From Periplaneta americana (taxonomy: Eukaryota > Arthropoda > Insecta > Blattodea > Blattidae), in the NCBI RefSeq assembly GCF_040183065.1, contig NC_091123.1:8873001-8937000 (forward strand): a stretch of DNA of 64,000 nt, read 5' to 3'. Position 1 is the stretch's first letter; each line of letters starts with the position of its first letter. The position numbers and the translations under genes are program-made. Below the pieces are notes generated by a model. That model worked only from the letters and a program-made list of their open reading frames with translations. It did no database searches and was not told the origin of the DNA. Below, piece after piece: positions 22,495 through 34,045 of this stretch.

Positions 22495-23660
22495 GGGTGC
22501 GAATTAAGATTTCTGATGGGGGGATAGAATTCTACATAGAGAATGCCATAAAATTATTATTATTATCCTTATTCGATAAGGCTCAACACTTGGTCGCACT
22601 GAGTTGCTTGTCTTGCATCTTGATCATAATAATAATAATTATTATTACATCCCTGAACAGGCTTGAGATAAGATGTGTAGTTCCTAAGTTATTGATTGTT
22701 GCCATCTTGCTGGTGTTGATAATACATAAATATTTTCTTTGCTTATTCTGTACTTTATAAAGTACATATACTCGTATTAAAACAATTATATTTTGTGATG
22801 GGGGGATAGAAGTTATCCCTGGCAGGGATGTTAATATGAAATTATGAGAGGGGGATAATTTTCCAACATAGGGGGAAATCCCCCTCATCCCCCTATTAAT
22901 TCATACCCTGGATACATTGCTATACTCTGATTGGTCATCATTCACTGGTTATCGTCTGCGATGTATTTGGTAAGAGAAAAGGGAATGGTCTGCATAAGAG
23001 TATAAAAAATTGCATAAAAACCAGGACTACTTACTATTGGCTTATCAAATTCAGGTTTGGCTACTTGTCTGACACGTACTCTCTCCTGACTGGTCCACCT
23101 TCATCGGGGTGTCGTCTGCGATGTATTTGGTGAGAGAAAAGGGAATGGTCTGCATAAGAGTATAAAAAATTGCATAAACATCAGGACTACTGTTGGCTTA
23201 TCAAGTTCAGGATAGGCTACTTGTCTGACACGTACTCCCTTCTCACTGGTCCACCTTCACCAGGGTGTCATCTGCGATGTATTTGGTGAGAGAAAAGGGA
23301 ATGGTCTGCATAAGAGTATAAAAAATTGCATAAAAACCAGGACTACTGTTGGCTTATCAAATTCAGGATTGGCTACTTGTCTGACACGCACTCTCTTCTG
23401 ACTGGTCCATCTTCACTGGGGTGTCGTCTGCGATATATTTGGGGAGAGAAAAGGGAATGGTCTGCATAAGAGTATCAGGATTGGCTACTTGTCTGACACA
23501 GTACTCTCTTCTCACTGGTCCACCTTCACTGGGGTGTCGTCTACAATGTATTTGGTGAGAGAAAAGGGAATGCGAATTAAGATTTCTGGTGGAGGGGCGA
23601 TAGAATCCTAGATAGAGATTGCCATACATAAAATTATTATTATCCTCATTTGAGAGATGA
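22495..23660. repeat. Composite repeat flanked by direct copies of an 80-bp segment
   Basis: A segment beginning gcgaattaagatttctg occurs at about 22500-22580 and again at 23573-23650. Between them lie a second 'gggggataga' block (22800-22900) and the tandem array at 22954-23575. No coding region is seen. Confidence 0.6.
22954..23575. repeat. Tandem array, about 156-160 bp unit, 4.5 copies
   Basis: The marker tctgcgatgtatttgg starts units at 22954, 23114, 23270, 23426 and (mutated) 23539, so spacings are 160, 156, 156 and 113. The fourth unit has an internal deletion. The unit contains gagaaaagggaatggtctgc and gctacttgtctgacac. Confidence 0.93.
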
Positions 23661-24228
23661 AGACTAAAGCTCAGAAAAAAAAAGGAAGCGAAAGAAATTA
23701 GCAAAAGATCAAAATGCGAAGCAAAAGTAATATTCACTGTTACTGGACATTTTGTTGCAGCATTCTTTTTTCTCCCCGAAAAGTTCTCACATTACACTAA
23801 AAGGTTTCCAGAAAATCTATTCAAACTTTCTACCGATTGTTACCCATATCTGGATTCGAAAATAGTTTAGAAACATGCCGGGTTATTTCGAACTTCATTT
23901 GACTGAGTAATCTGTCAGAGACCCCAGTGAATACTGTGCTAATTATAATTCCTATAAGAAATACCGTGACCAAGACAGACTGTCAGCTCTAGCAATGCTG
24001 CCCATAGAGAGACGTCATCCTGAATATTCCGAACTTCAACCAGCGAATAATCGAGAGATGTGCGAGTGGAAAGGAGAGAAGAGCGGATTAACAAACAGCT
24101 ATTGTTCTCATTTCTCTCTCTACACTTCTCACTTCGTCGTAATTGTCCATTTTCTTGTTATTGTGAGCATGTTTTGGATTTGAAATAAAAGTTCGATATT
24201 TTTGTTCATTCCTGTCTTCATACTCCCC
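23661..24228. other. Intergenic stretch, no feature seen
   Basis: Mixed unique-looking sequence. I see no repeat family with a second copy here and no exon-like frame. Confidence 0.4.
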
Positions 24229-25225
24229 ACATTTAAATTTAATAAGGCGGAGCCTACTCGTTAACTACTTCATAATCGCGTCCTCATTCCATGAGGCCTA
24301 GTCTCGAGACAATGCAGTTGACAATCGAAACGATTTATACATCGATATGACGCCAATAACTTGTTTGAAATTGTAATGAATTGTGTAAGTCCACACCTGT
24401 GGAGTAACGGTCAGCGCGTCTGGCCGCGAAACCAGGTGGCCCGGGTTCGAATCCCAGTCGGGGCAAGTTACCTGGTTGAGGTTTTTTCCGGGGTTTTCCC
24501 TTAACCCAATACGAGCAAATGCTGGGTAACTTTCGGTGTTGGACCCCGGATTCATTTCACCGGCATTATCACCTTCCTATCATTCAGACGCTAAATAACC
24601 TGAGATGTTGATACAGCGTCGTAAAATAACCCAATAAAATAAAAAAAATAAATTGTATAATAGGCCTATGTCATTACAGGGGACTGGATTCATTTGGAAA
24701 TTATTGCCACCGTTAAGTACTTTATAACTAGGGTATATTAAATTAGTAATTTATGTCTTTATTCTCCTTCATTTATTAATCACCCCCAGTTTTGTGCGAT
24801 TAATAATTTTTTATTGTTTTAAAATGAAGTATAGTGTTTCGTTAAGATTTTAGACGTTAAAAACGTTTCACGTGAATATTTTCTAAGTTCAACTGATATC
24901 GAAGTCTCAGATCTACAGGAACTGTTTTCAACGCGGCCCCATTATATAAACATGTAAATCACTGAAATAAAGAAGCGTCAAAATACATGAATCGTGTATT
25001 AATGATTAATACGTTATTGTTGAAATTGCCTGTATGTAGTACCACAGTTAATTACTTTAGAATGAATTAGACTGTGTTAAATTAACTGTTTCTGACTCCA
25101 TAGTTCCTGTATTTATTAATCATCTCATTTGAGTACGAATAAAGTCTAATGATTTCATTATTATGTCACATTCGTTTCCCTTTCATGTTTTATCACGACT
25201 GGATGTCGAAACTGCTGTACTTTGA
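24229..25225 (+). repeat. Dispersed repeat, family D, split by a SINE
   Basis: Blocks such as ttccatgaggcctagtct and atatgacgccaat are shared in order with 41930-42500 (same orientation) and 29230-29930 (inverted). The right part (24661 onward: ggattcatttggaaat; cgtttccctttcatg) also matches. A SINE inserted at 24389. No open frame is seen, so it is probably a non-coding transposable-element relic. Confidence 0.75.
24389..24650 (+). mobile_element. tRNA-derived SINE, best copy in window
   Basis: A-box region gtggagtaacggtcagcgcg, B box gggttcgaatccc, then the body (ggggttttcccttaaccc; gctgggtaactttcggtg) and the end gcgtcgtaaaataaccc plus an A-rich tail. The target duplication is aattgtgtaa (24379-24388) / aattgtataa (24651-24660). 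Confidence 0.95.
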
Positions 25226-25369
25226 ACAAATCATAATTTAGTCATACAAAGCCTACTGTAATTTATTATTGAGAGAACCGCATTAACAGAAAGTGTGACC
25301 AGATTTATCCAATGCCAAGTGCATAAATGTTTCACTTTAAAATATTGTTGCTTTATTATGGTCAGTAGT

Positions 25370-25706
25370 CCTGCGCCGTGGCGTCGTGGTCTAAGGCATC
25401 CTGCCTAGAACTCGCGTTACGGAATGCGCGCTGGTTCGAGTCCTCATGGGGGAAGACATTTTCTCATGAAATTTCGGCCATTGTATGGGATCGGTGCCCA
25501 CCCAGCATCGTGATACACTTGGGAAGCTACGATAGGTAGCGAAATCCGGTTGCGAATGCCAGCTATAACGGCTGGGGGGATCATCGTGCTAACCACACGA
25601 TACCTCCATTTTGGTTGGATGATCGTCCACCTCTGTTTCGGCATGTGGGCGTGAGGCCAGCAGCCGGCTGGTCGGTCTAGGCCCTTCACGGGCTGTAGCG
25701 TCACGG

Positions 25707-25710
<4 letters not shown>
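25370..25710 (+). mobile_element. SINE, same family as 15205-15535, with (ATT)n tail
   Basis: Head gccgtggcgtcgtggtctaa and B box tggttcgagtcctc are followed by a body of about 270 bp and an ATT array to 25755. Confidence 0.9.

Positions 25711-25755
<45 letters not shown>
25709..25755. repeat. (ATT)n microsatellite
   Basis: About 15 ATT units form the tail of the preceding SINE. Confidence 0.95.
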
Positions 25756-25756
<1 letters not shown>

Positions 25757-26329
25757 GGTCAGTGGGTTACCTTAGTTGATGGATAGTTCATTTCTGACCA
25801 CAGATGAATGTTAATAAAATGAAAATAAGCTCTCTGACAGCCACTAAACGTGTGATATTCGTCAACTAATCTTGATGGGCTGCTAGTATTCCAGGCCGGA
25901 CCATTCGCACGATTTCCGTGACGGAGTCAAGTCAGAGCAGCTTGCGAAGTGCAGGCATGTCCCCCGGCACACACTGTTGTGAACACGCTGCACGCACGAC
26001 TTCCGTAATACAGCGGCAGGCAAAATATTGATTCGCGCTGTCTTTGTGTTTGTTTACTATTTGTAAGTAACGTGACAATCCAAACTGTCAAGAGTTCGTT
26101 GTACACACTTCCTACTTGCATGCTACACAAACGGTCCAAATGCAAGCGCACCTCGCCTATGCATGCCAATAACAATGAAATATGATCGTTACACGTAACA
26201 ATTTACTTGTTCTTCAGAAACCGGGTTGTGTAAAATACACCTTGTTGCAACATTCTGAAACTTGCGCAGAAATGACATTTTTGACACTTGTGTCTTGTGG
26301 ACGATTTTATTCATTCATACATAGTTCTC

Positions 26330-26605
26330 TGCCTAAAGACATGTCATTCACTGCAAACCCAGCATTCTTCAATCTTCCCTCTGTTCCGGCTTTCTCTTAG
26401 TTTCCGCATACGATCCACATATCTTAATGTCGTCTATCAGCTGATATTTTCTTCCGTTTAACATTACTTCCAATACATCCTTCAGTAGGCAGTTTCTTCT
26501 CTTTCTGATCAGTTTCAGGATCATTCTTTATTCACCCACTCTTTCCAACACAGCTTCGTTTCTTATTCTTCTGTCCATTTCATTTCGAGTCCTATACATG
26601 CATTC
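26330..26605 (-). mobile_element. LINE family C 3' fragment
   Basis: The reverse complement is collinear with 37080-37420: the block tgcaaacccagcattcttca at the LINE 3' side, cttcagtaggcagtttctt, ctgatcagtttcagga, and cacccactctttccaacac. Confidence 0.75.
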
Positions 26606-26699
26606 AAGTTTCTTTTCTGGCCAATACTACTAATTCTACGACCATTTCTATCCCCCGTATGTAGTAGCTACTAGGTTACATTCTTTGACTGCTTTCTCC

Positions 26700-26870
26700 T
26701 TAATATTCTCTGAAGTACCTTAATATGGAACGGTGAAAATCGGAGTGAGACAAGTGGCCAGCAGACTTGGAGATCACATAGACACTTCCTCTCAGCCCCA
26801 ATCTCCCTTACAAGGACGCGTTTTCGCGTAGCCTACCTTTTAAATGTTTCCCTCCCGTTTCCCCTTCCAT
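26700..26870 (+). repeat. Dispersed repeat, family F, abutting the CATC/CATT array
   Basis: An inverted copy lies at 39300-39450 (shared: attctctgaag.., gtggaacg-like, caaggacgcgtttt). Both copies sit directly next to a CATT/GAAT tetranucleotide run, so the run is probably this family's simple-sequence end. Confidence 0.75.
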
Positions 26871-26889
26871 TAATTAATGAATTAATTCA

Positions 26890-28075
26890 TTCATCTATCG
26901 ATCCATCTGTTCATCCACCAAGACATTCATTCATCCATTCATTCATTCATTCATTCATTCATTCATTCATTCATTCATTCATTCATTCATTCATTCATTC
27001 ATTCATTCATTCATCCACCCAGTCATTTATCCATCTATTCTCCTTCTATTCATCCATTCAGCCAGTCATTTATCCATCTATTCTCCATCCATCCAAACCT
27101 CCCACCCAATCATTTATCCATCCATCCATCCATCCATCCACCAACCAGTCATTCATTCATCCATCCATGTACTCACCCACCCATCCGGTCATTTATCCAT
27201 CCATCCATCCACCATCCACCCAACCAGTCATTCATTCATTTATTCATTCATCTACCCATCCAGTCATTTATCCATCCATCTATCCATCCATCCACCTAAC
27301 CAGTCATTCATCAATCAATCCACCCACCCACCCACCCAGTCATTTATCTATCCATCCACCCACCCAGTCATTTCTCCATCCATCTATCCATCCATCCATC
27401 TAACCAGTCATTCATCCATCAATCCACCCACCCACCCAGTCATTTATCCATACATCCACCCAACCAGTCATTCATTCATCCATCCATCCATCCATCCTAC
27501 ATTAATTCATCTACCCAGCCATTCATTCATCCATCCATCCATCCACCCAGTCATTTATCCAACCATCCATCCATCCATCCACCCAACCAGTCATTCATTC
27601 ATTCATTCATCCACCCAGTTATTTATCCATTCATTCATTCACTCACCCACCCACCCAGTCATTTATCCATCCATCCGGCCTCCATCCATCCACCCAACCA
27701 TTCATTCATTCATCCATCCATCCATCCATCCACCCACCCAGTCATTTATCCATCCATCCATCCATCCACCCAAACAGTCATTCATTCATTCATTCATTCA
27801 TTCATCCATCCATCCATCCATCTATCCATCCATCCACCCAACCAGTCATCCATCCATCCTTCATCCATTCATCCATCCATTCACCCAACCATTCATCCAT
27901 CCATCCATCTACCCACCCACCCAGTCATCCATCCATCCATCCACCCAACCAGTCATTCATTCATCCATCCACCCACCCACCCAGTCATTTATCCATACAT
28001 CCATCCATCCATCCATCCATCCATCCATCCATCCATCCATCCATCCATCCATCTATACATTCATCCATTCATTCT
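26890..28075. repeat. Large (CATT/CATC)n tetranucleotide array, about 1.2 kb
   Basis: An expanded array begins with pure CATT (26930-27010) and then shifts to CATC units interspersed with cacccagtcatttatc-type blocks that recur every 60-100 bp, a higher-order repeat. Open frames here are artefacts of the repeat. Confidence 0.97.
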
Positions 28076-28559
28076 TTCGAGAAAATCCCTCTGATATCTC
28101 CGCTTTTTGCATCACTAATTCCATCAAAATCAGTCCAGATATCGAAGCTGAGCTGTCTGGATGAAGGCCAGTGCGGTAGAGCCAAATATCCTGCTAGGCT
28201 CCAAAACTGATAAAAGATGATTTATTGCTTTGCAGTTTTTAAATAAAATGGACGGGTTTCTTTCAAATTAAAAAAGATTAACACGTATAGTTATGTCCTT
28301 CCATTAGGAAGTCTGGCAACCCTACTGCAATGACTAAGGGACAGAATGCTGCTATTGAGACCTGAGTTTGTGTGCGTATTCGTAAGTGAGCCGGCGATGC
28401 GCTGTTGCCAAACTACGTAGAGTTTTAATCCAATTTTCTAATTAACCATGCACTTCATTACAAAATGCATACCGGTAATAGATTTCTTTTATTTATTTTG
28501 ATGGATTCTATGCCCCCTTCAATCTGAGCAATTACATTACTTCCACCCTGTATTCATGG

Positions 28560-29005
28560 TCTTGGGGTCAGACCCCGCTGATCAGAGCGCCGGCAGTGCG
28601 CGGGGAAACCCACCCGCGGGCGGGCCAGTCGCCGATACCTCGCCGCGTGATTCTTCTCGTCCGATTCGCGGCCACTCCCCCCACGTGGTTTTTGTAACCA
28701 TAGAGACGAAACAAGCGAAGAGAGAGAAATGTCGTCATGGCAACCGCATGACAACAAACTGTCATGAAGACGGGAAAGTTTTTGATCAATAAAAACAGGG
28801 TTATGGGTAAACAAGCAAAGTTCGTCAGTCTTTGGGAAGTGGGCCAGCGGGCCGGCACCGCGGGGCCTCTCGCAGACTCCCGCCCGCACGTGTCCGAGCC
28901 CACTGCGTGGTCCGCGAAACCCCTTAGGTAAGCGTGGTTTGTTGAATACTATGTGGTCCGCGAGACGCTTTAGGTACGCATACTTCCTGCTGTGTGAGGT
29001 AAGTC
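28560..29005 (+). promoter_or_regulatory. GC- and CpG-rich island, possible promoter/first exon
   Basis: In an AT-rich neighbourhood this block is distinctly GC-rich and dense in CpG (gccgccgg-type runs near 28590-28680 and 28850-28910). Three donor-like junctions follow on the + strand: cccttag|gtaagc (28928), tttag|gtacgc (28974) and gtgag|gtaagt (28999). It lies 24.8 kb upstream of the next coding exon on the same strand. No convincing coding frame or TATA box is seen. It could also be a GC-rich repeat. Confidence 0.45.
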
Positions 29006-29229
29006 CGGCTTTTTATTTACTAAAGAAATCCCACAGTGATCTATAGCAGTGTTTCTCAATCTTTCTGATGATGAAATCTCCCTTTTCCCCACATTACCTC
29101 AGTGCGGCCCCCTGGCCTAAGGTGTAGAGTAGAATGTAGAACATAGCAATGTGAAATTTGATATCAATTGGTGATAATTGCCTCTTCTGTTCCCTCTAAA
29201 TGACGACTCTGTTAGAACAGTTGCTGTAT

Positions 29230-30015
29230 ATCTGTGATTTCGTATGAGATGTACTTGGAAAGAAATTTTGAACGAAACTTTTTAAAGTTTAAAAACTTAA
29301 CGAAACATTATACTTAAATTCTAATTTAATAAAAATTATTTGTACACAAATGGAGGTGATTAATAAATGCGGGGAGTATAAATACAGAAGTAGTTAATTC
29401 AATACAGTCTAATGCTAAAGTACTGTACATAAGTTTGGTATTAATTTCCAAATAATTGCAATTCTCTGCAATGAAATTAAAACTTCTAATAACTTATTGG
29501 CATCACATTGATGTGTGAATCGTTTCGACTATCAATTGCATTGTTGTCTGGAGACTAGGCCACATGGAATGAGAAAGCGATTATGAAGTAGTTAAAGAGA
29601 AGGCTCTGTCTTGTTAAATTTAAATAGGGGACTATAAAGACAGAAATAGTTAACTTAACACAGCATAATTCTAAATTCCTTAAATGTGGTATTAATTTCC
29701 AAATGAATTTAAACCTCTGTAATTAAATATAGATTATATTATTCATTACAATTTCAAACAACTCATTGGCGTCATACTGATGTGTGGATCGTTTCGACTA
29801 TCAATTGCATTGTTGTCTGGAGACTAGGCCTCATGGAATAAGGAAGCGATTATGGAGTAGGCCTAGTTAACGAGAAGGCTCTGTCTAATTTAAATGCGGG
29901 GAGTGTGAAGACAAGTGAAAATCAAACTTTCATTTCAAATCCTAACATCCTTACAATCCCAACCATTCTCACAATAACAATCACGAACAGCTTAAACGTT
30001 TTACGTAATTATAGG
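29230..30015 (-). repeat. Dispersed repeat family D, inverted, with 269-bp tandem duplication
   Basis: The marker cgtttcgactatcaattgca starts at 29521 and 29790, so one module is duplicated at 269 bp. The order is reversed relative to 24229-25225. The distal end (catccttacaatcccaa, 29948 onward) recurs at 45890-45965. Confidence 0.8.
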
Positions 30016-30049
30016 GATTCGATTAATTCCTTGTCACTTTTTTATTAGT

Positions 30050-30293
30050 TTATTTAACGACGATGTATCAACTATTAGGTTACTTAGCGTCGATAGAATT
30101 GGTGTTAGTGAGATGTTATTTGGCGAGATAAGGCAGTGGATTCGCCATAGATTACCTGACATTCGCCGTCCTGTTGGGGAAAATCTCAGAAGAAACCCAA
30201 CCGGGTAATCAACCTAAGAGGGAATCGAACCCACTGCCTAAGACAGCTCCGGATCAGTAGGGAAAACGAGCTACCGCCTGAGTTACGCCGGTG
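30050..30293 (-). mobile_element. SINE, family E, minus strand
   Basis: The reverse complement begins with a tRNA-like head (gtaactcaggcggtagctcg) and B box gggttcgattccc, ending at ataatagttgatacatcgtc. It matches 31497-31742 in order. Confidence 0.85.
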
Positions 30294-30295
30294 AC

Positions 30296-31362
30296 TAGTT
30301 GCTCATAGCAATTCTTCGTCAGAGGACTGCAAAAATGTCTCCATTGGTGAGGCTGCCACCATCAACCTTGCTAGCTTATATCTGTATCTTTTTAATCACC
30401 GCCTCAATTTCATCTTAAAGATGTTCAGATACTACATTGAAATGTAATGTTCAGAGTGTTCAAGTATGTCTGAACATCAGCAGAGTGTGCTCTCATACAC
30501 AGCCACTCAAAATTGGTTCAAGTAACCATATGGAAATTTTGAATCTATAAGAAAAATTCGTACTTCATTAATGGAGATCTTACTTGTGAATACTGCGACG
30601 ATCCCTGTGAATTGGTTACGTGCTCTCCTGGGTGTCCGCGGACCACTAATTGGAAACTACTTCACGGTTAAAATCTAAATCGCGATATGAATAATGCAGA
30701 CAAAAATGCCTACATCCTCTTAACGAGGTAACGCCTGGTTAATCCATATCTTGAATACTGCGTTGTTGCTGCTTGATAACTTTGTTTTTTCCTTCCCCGT
30801 TCCGTGTTTTATTTCTTATCGCTGATCCCACTTTATTTCTGAATCATCTGTTCTCATGGGATACTGCCGCTCCTACACGATAAGATCGCAGCTTCCTGCG
30901 TTGTCGCAGCTGTTTCCATTCTGTATCTAGGGAAGAGGTGCGCTTAACACATAAATCAGGCAATACGGATCTGCGACATCTGACAGTATGGCGTCTATTT
31001 CGGCAAGCCCTGTCCCTGGATGGCACTGACGTAGTGTCTGGCCAGGACACAACGAAATCCCATCGCCTGAATGTCGTGTAGAGATGAAATGTCTTGCGTG
31101 TCCTCACCAGGTTGAAAACTCCGTACTGACGTTGTTATGAACACTCAAATCGGCCAAATCTGTGTTAGAAGAACTCTCAGATGCTCGGTATTGTTTTCTT
31201 CAAATCATCCATTAAAGACAAATCTACAAGCTGTCTTTGTTATTCATAGTTTATTGACCTTAACATCGAACTTGTTTTGTCAAAGTAGAAACAGATCCAG
31301 ACTGTCAGAAGTTAGTGAGACATTTTTGCAGTCCTCTGACGAAGAATTGCTATGAGCAACTA
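30296..31362. mobile_element. 1067-bp segment bounded by perfect 46-bp inverted repeats
   Basis: Positions 30296-30341 (starting tagttgctcatagcaattct) are exactly the reverse complement of 31317-31362, 46 of 46 bases by eye. The arms do not extend inward. Internally there is no recognised coding region; a minus frame of 87 codons at 30844-31107 has no known motif. It is either a foldback/TIR transposon or an inverted duplication. Confidence 0.7.
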
Positions 31363-31496
31363 AGAATGAGTTTTTACAAAAATTGGCCAAAAACCAATTT
31401 TATTATTATTTTTTTTGTACGAAAATGTTCCCTGGGAACTTAGAAAGTTGATAGAGATATTTTTTGCCTCCAAGTCTTCTTTGAGATTTTTTACTT

Positions 31497-31742
31497 GGTT
31501 ATTCAACAACGCTGTATTGACTACTAGGTTATTTAGCGTCTATGGAATTAGTGATAGTGAGATGATATTTGGTGAGATGAAGCTGAGGATTCGCCTTAGA
31601 TTATCTGACATTAGCCTTACCGGCTGGAGAAAACGTCGGAAAAAACCCAACCAGGTAATCAACCCAAGCGGAAATCGAACCCACGCCCGAACGCAACTCT
31701 GGATCAGCAGGCAAACGCGCTCGCCTGAGCTACGTCGGTGGC
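31497..31742 (-). mobile_element. SINE, family E, minus strand, second copy
   Basis: The reverse complement has head gtagctcaggcgagcgcgtt and B box gggttcgatttcc. The body matches 30050-30293 (ggttattcaac / gtattgactactaggtta side). Confidence 0.85.
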
Positions 31743-32042
31743 CATTGTTTGAGGTCCAGTAGCGATTTTCATATAGATCTACTGCATATGTCAGTATTGC
31801 ATCCCCGTTCATAAATTTGTCTTTTTCTCGAAACTACATTTTTAGATGTTCAAAATGCTCCAGCCGCATGCAGTTTTCACTAAAGTCAGTGAAAGTATAG
31901 ACTACTTGTGCATGCATATATTATCTGAGATCTAACGTTGAGAAATCTTAAGTATCTTGAAAATTAAGAGTCTGAAACAAAAATTGAATAAATAAATTTC
32001 TTGCAAATCTAGCTTTCAAGTAAAGCTCCCTGTGAAGAAAAC

Positions 32043-32230
32043 TTGAATAATTTCAAGGGAAAAATTGTTCCGAGCCGGGTATCGATCCCGGGACCTATGG
32101 TTGGGAAAAATAGAGACGATGTCGGGTGAAGTTCCTGGGTAGCTCAGTCGGTAGAGTGTTGACGCGCTCAGCCATATGTCTCGGGATCAATACCCGGCCC
32201 CGGAACAATTTTTCTCTTGAAATTATTCAA
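32043..32230. mobile_element. Palindromic tRNA-like SINE pair/hairpin
   Basis: Arms of about 52 bp (32043-32094 and 32178-32230) are inverted copies with about five mismatches around an 83-nt centre. The right side holds a tRNA-like unit at 32131-32206: acceptor gttcctg/ccggaac, A-box tagctcagtcggtagag, and T-arm cggg-atcaata-cccg. It is tRNA-derived but not a credible functional tRNA. Confidence 0.7.
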
Positions 32231-32296
32231 ATAAATGTATGTTTTTAAAAACATTATTGTACCTAAACTAACCTAGATATTATAAATTTTTCAACG

Positions 32297-32483
32297 TTAA
32301 AAGTCTAGTATATACAGTCACGAAGCTCAATATATAGGAAATATGCATCCATAGATAGTTGCTGACCACTAGGATCGCTACTATCGCCCCATTACAGACA
32401 ATGCGAAATAGTACCGGCACAATCTATTGTTCCTAGCACCCTCAATAACTCAAGCTTCGTGACTGTATATACTAGACTGTGGT
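32297..32483. mobile_element. MITE with 25-bp terminal inverted repeats
   Basis: The sequence gtctagtatatacagtcacg (32303 on) and its inverted partner at 32453-32477 agree over 25 bp. The interior has gaaatagtaccggcacaatc. A second copy lies inverted at 44065-44220. No coding content. Confidence 0.85.
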
Positions 32484-33489
32484 TAAACTATGAACCGTCT
32501 TTGAATGAGACAATCAGCTTTTAGTGAAACACAGGAGTTACTGAGATAATCAGTCAGCCAGAGAGCGATAAAATTGTTCAGCAATTCAGCATTTAGTTAC
32601 TCAATACATCTGTCAGCAATTAGAAGGCCAGTCAGCCAGAGACACAGGTCATCGCTCAGTGAGTGAGTTGAGGACTTATTCCTATGAAGAGTGAGGTTCG
32701 ATTCCTGGAAAACCCTTTTGAGATTTGTTGTGGACAGAGTGGTTGTGGACAGGTTCTTTACAAGGACTTCCATTCTTGAGTCACTTTCACTGTTCTTCCT
32801 TCATAGCCTCACCATTATTTCATACTACTTAAATGGCATCTGTGCTTTAAAATGAATACAGAGTAAATAGAATTATCATTCTGACGAAAAGGCGCAGAAT
32901 CAAAGTGCTCTGTGCACGTACTCCTGTCTTAAACATGAAACATATTTCCATTTGTAGAATTTTTAATATTATTAACACCATTTTCTTTGTAATAAATTCG
33001 CAGAGGCAAGATAATTGCTTGTTATTCTACATTATGGAGAGTTTATTTATGAAGTTTGTATCAATTGGTCGTCTTGTCATGGAACAGGAAATTAATCAGT
33101 CTGAGTTTTCCAGTCCGCATAATTAAACAAGAGAAATACCAAATTAAACTGCGCCATAACGTGAGGGCCATTGACACGAACTTGCGTAGCGTCAGCTTCA
33201 CTTAGGAAGGTCCATTTCCGTACCTAATGCGCCATAGAACTCCATCTGCAGTTTAATAAACATGAGCTAGATCCACTTGTTTTGTAAGATTTACACGGTG
33301 TGCACTCTGGCGTGAGATTTTTTAAGTTTCGGAACGTGTAATAGACGCAGATATATCCGAATTTCCAGAGCTACATACAGACTCCAACATCACGAGAAGC
33401 AATGAAAGGGAAACATAAGTGTTGGGTACGTTACCAAAAGTTATACTTTTGGACTGAACCGTATTTGTTATTTACAAATAATCTTTTTC

Positions 33490-34045
33490 CTTTGTTCCCT
33501 AATAATTTTTGGATTTTCTCCTAACATAGTCACGTCATCCGCATAAACAAGCAGCTGATGTAACCCGTTCAATTCCAAACCCTCTCTGTTATCCTGGAAT
33601 TTCCTAACGGCATATTCTAGAGCGAAGTTAAAAGTAAAGGTGATAGTTCATCTCCTTGCTTTAGCCCACAGTGAATTGGAAAAGTATCAGATATAAACTG
33701 GCCTATAAGAACTCTTCTGTACGTTTCACTGAGACACTTTTAATAAATTAATCGAACTAGTTTCTTGAGAATACCAAATTCAATAAGAATATTATATAAA
33801 ACGTCTTTCTTAACTCAATTATATGCCTTTTTGAAATCTATGAATAACTGATGTACTCTACCCTTATACTCCCATTTTTTCTCCAATATCTGTCGAATAC
33901 AAAAAAAAAATGTGATCAATAGTCGATTTATTGCGCCTAAAGCACACTGACGATCCCCAATAATTTCATATACCGTACATATGAGTTAATCTTCTCAAAA
34001 GAATATTGGACAAAATTTTGTATGACGTCAACAAAAGTGATATTC
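33490..34045 (-). mobile_element. Decayed LINE reverse transcriptase, minus strand
   Basis: The minus strand gives, with frameshifts, KILSNILLRRL, a region around VHQLFIDFKKAY, then the block [12 protein letters not shown] and an SCLFMRMT remnant of the LVYADD motif. This is the conserved order of reverse transcriptase motifs. It is the same family as 11036-11962. Confidence 0.85.

Noticed and set aside
22954-23575. CRISPR array
   Set aside because: Whole units of about 156 bp repeat without alternating unique spacers, and the genome is eukaryotic.
27167-27403. Open frame rich in HPSIHPS repeats
   Set aside because: It is made only of the CATC/CATT array.
32131-32206. A tRNA gene
   Set aside because: A and B boxes are good, but an acceptor mismatch, a weak anticodon arm and the surrounding palindrome point to a tRNA-derived repeat.
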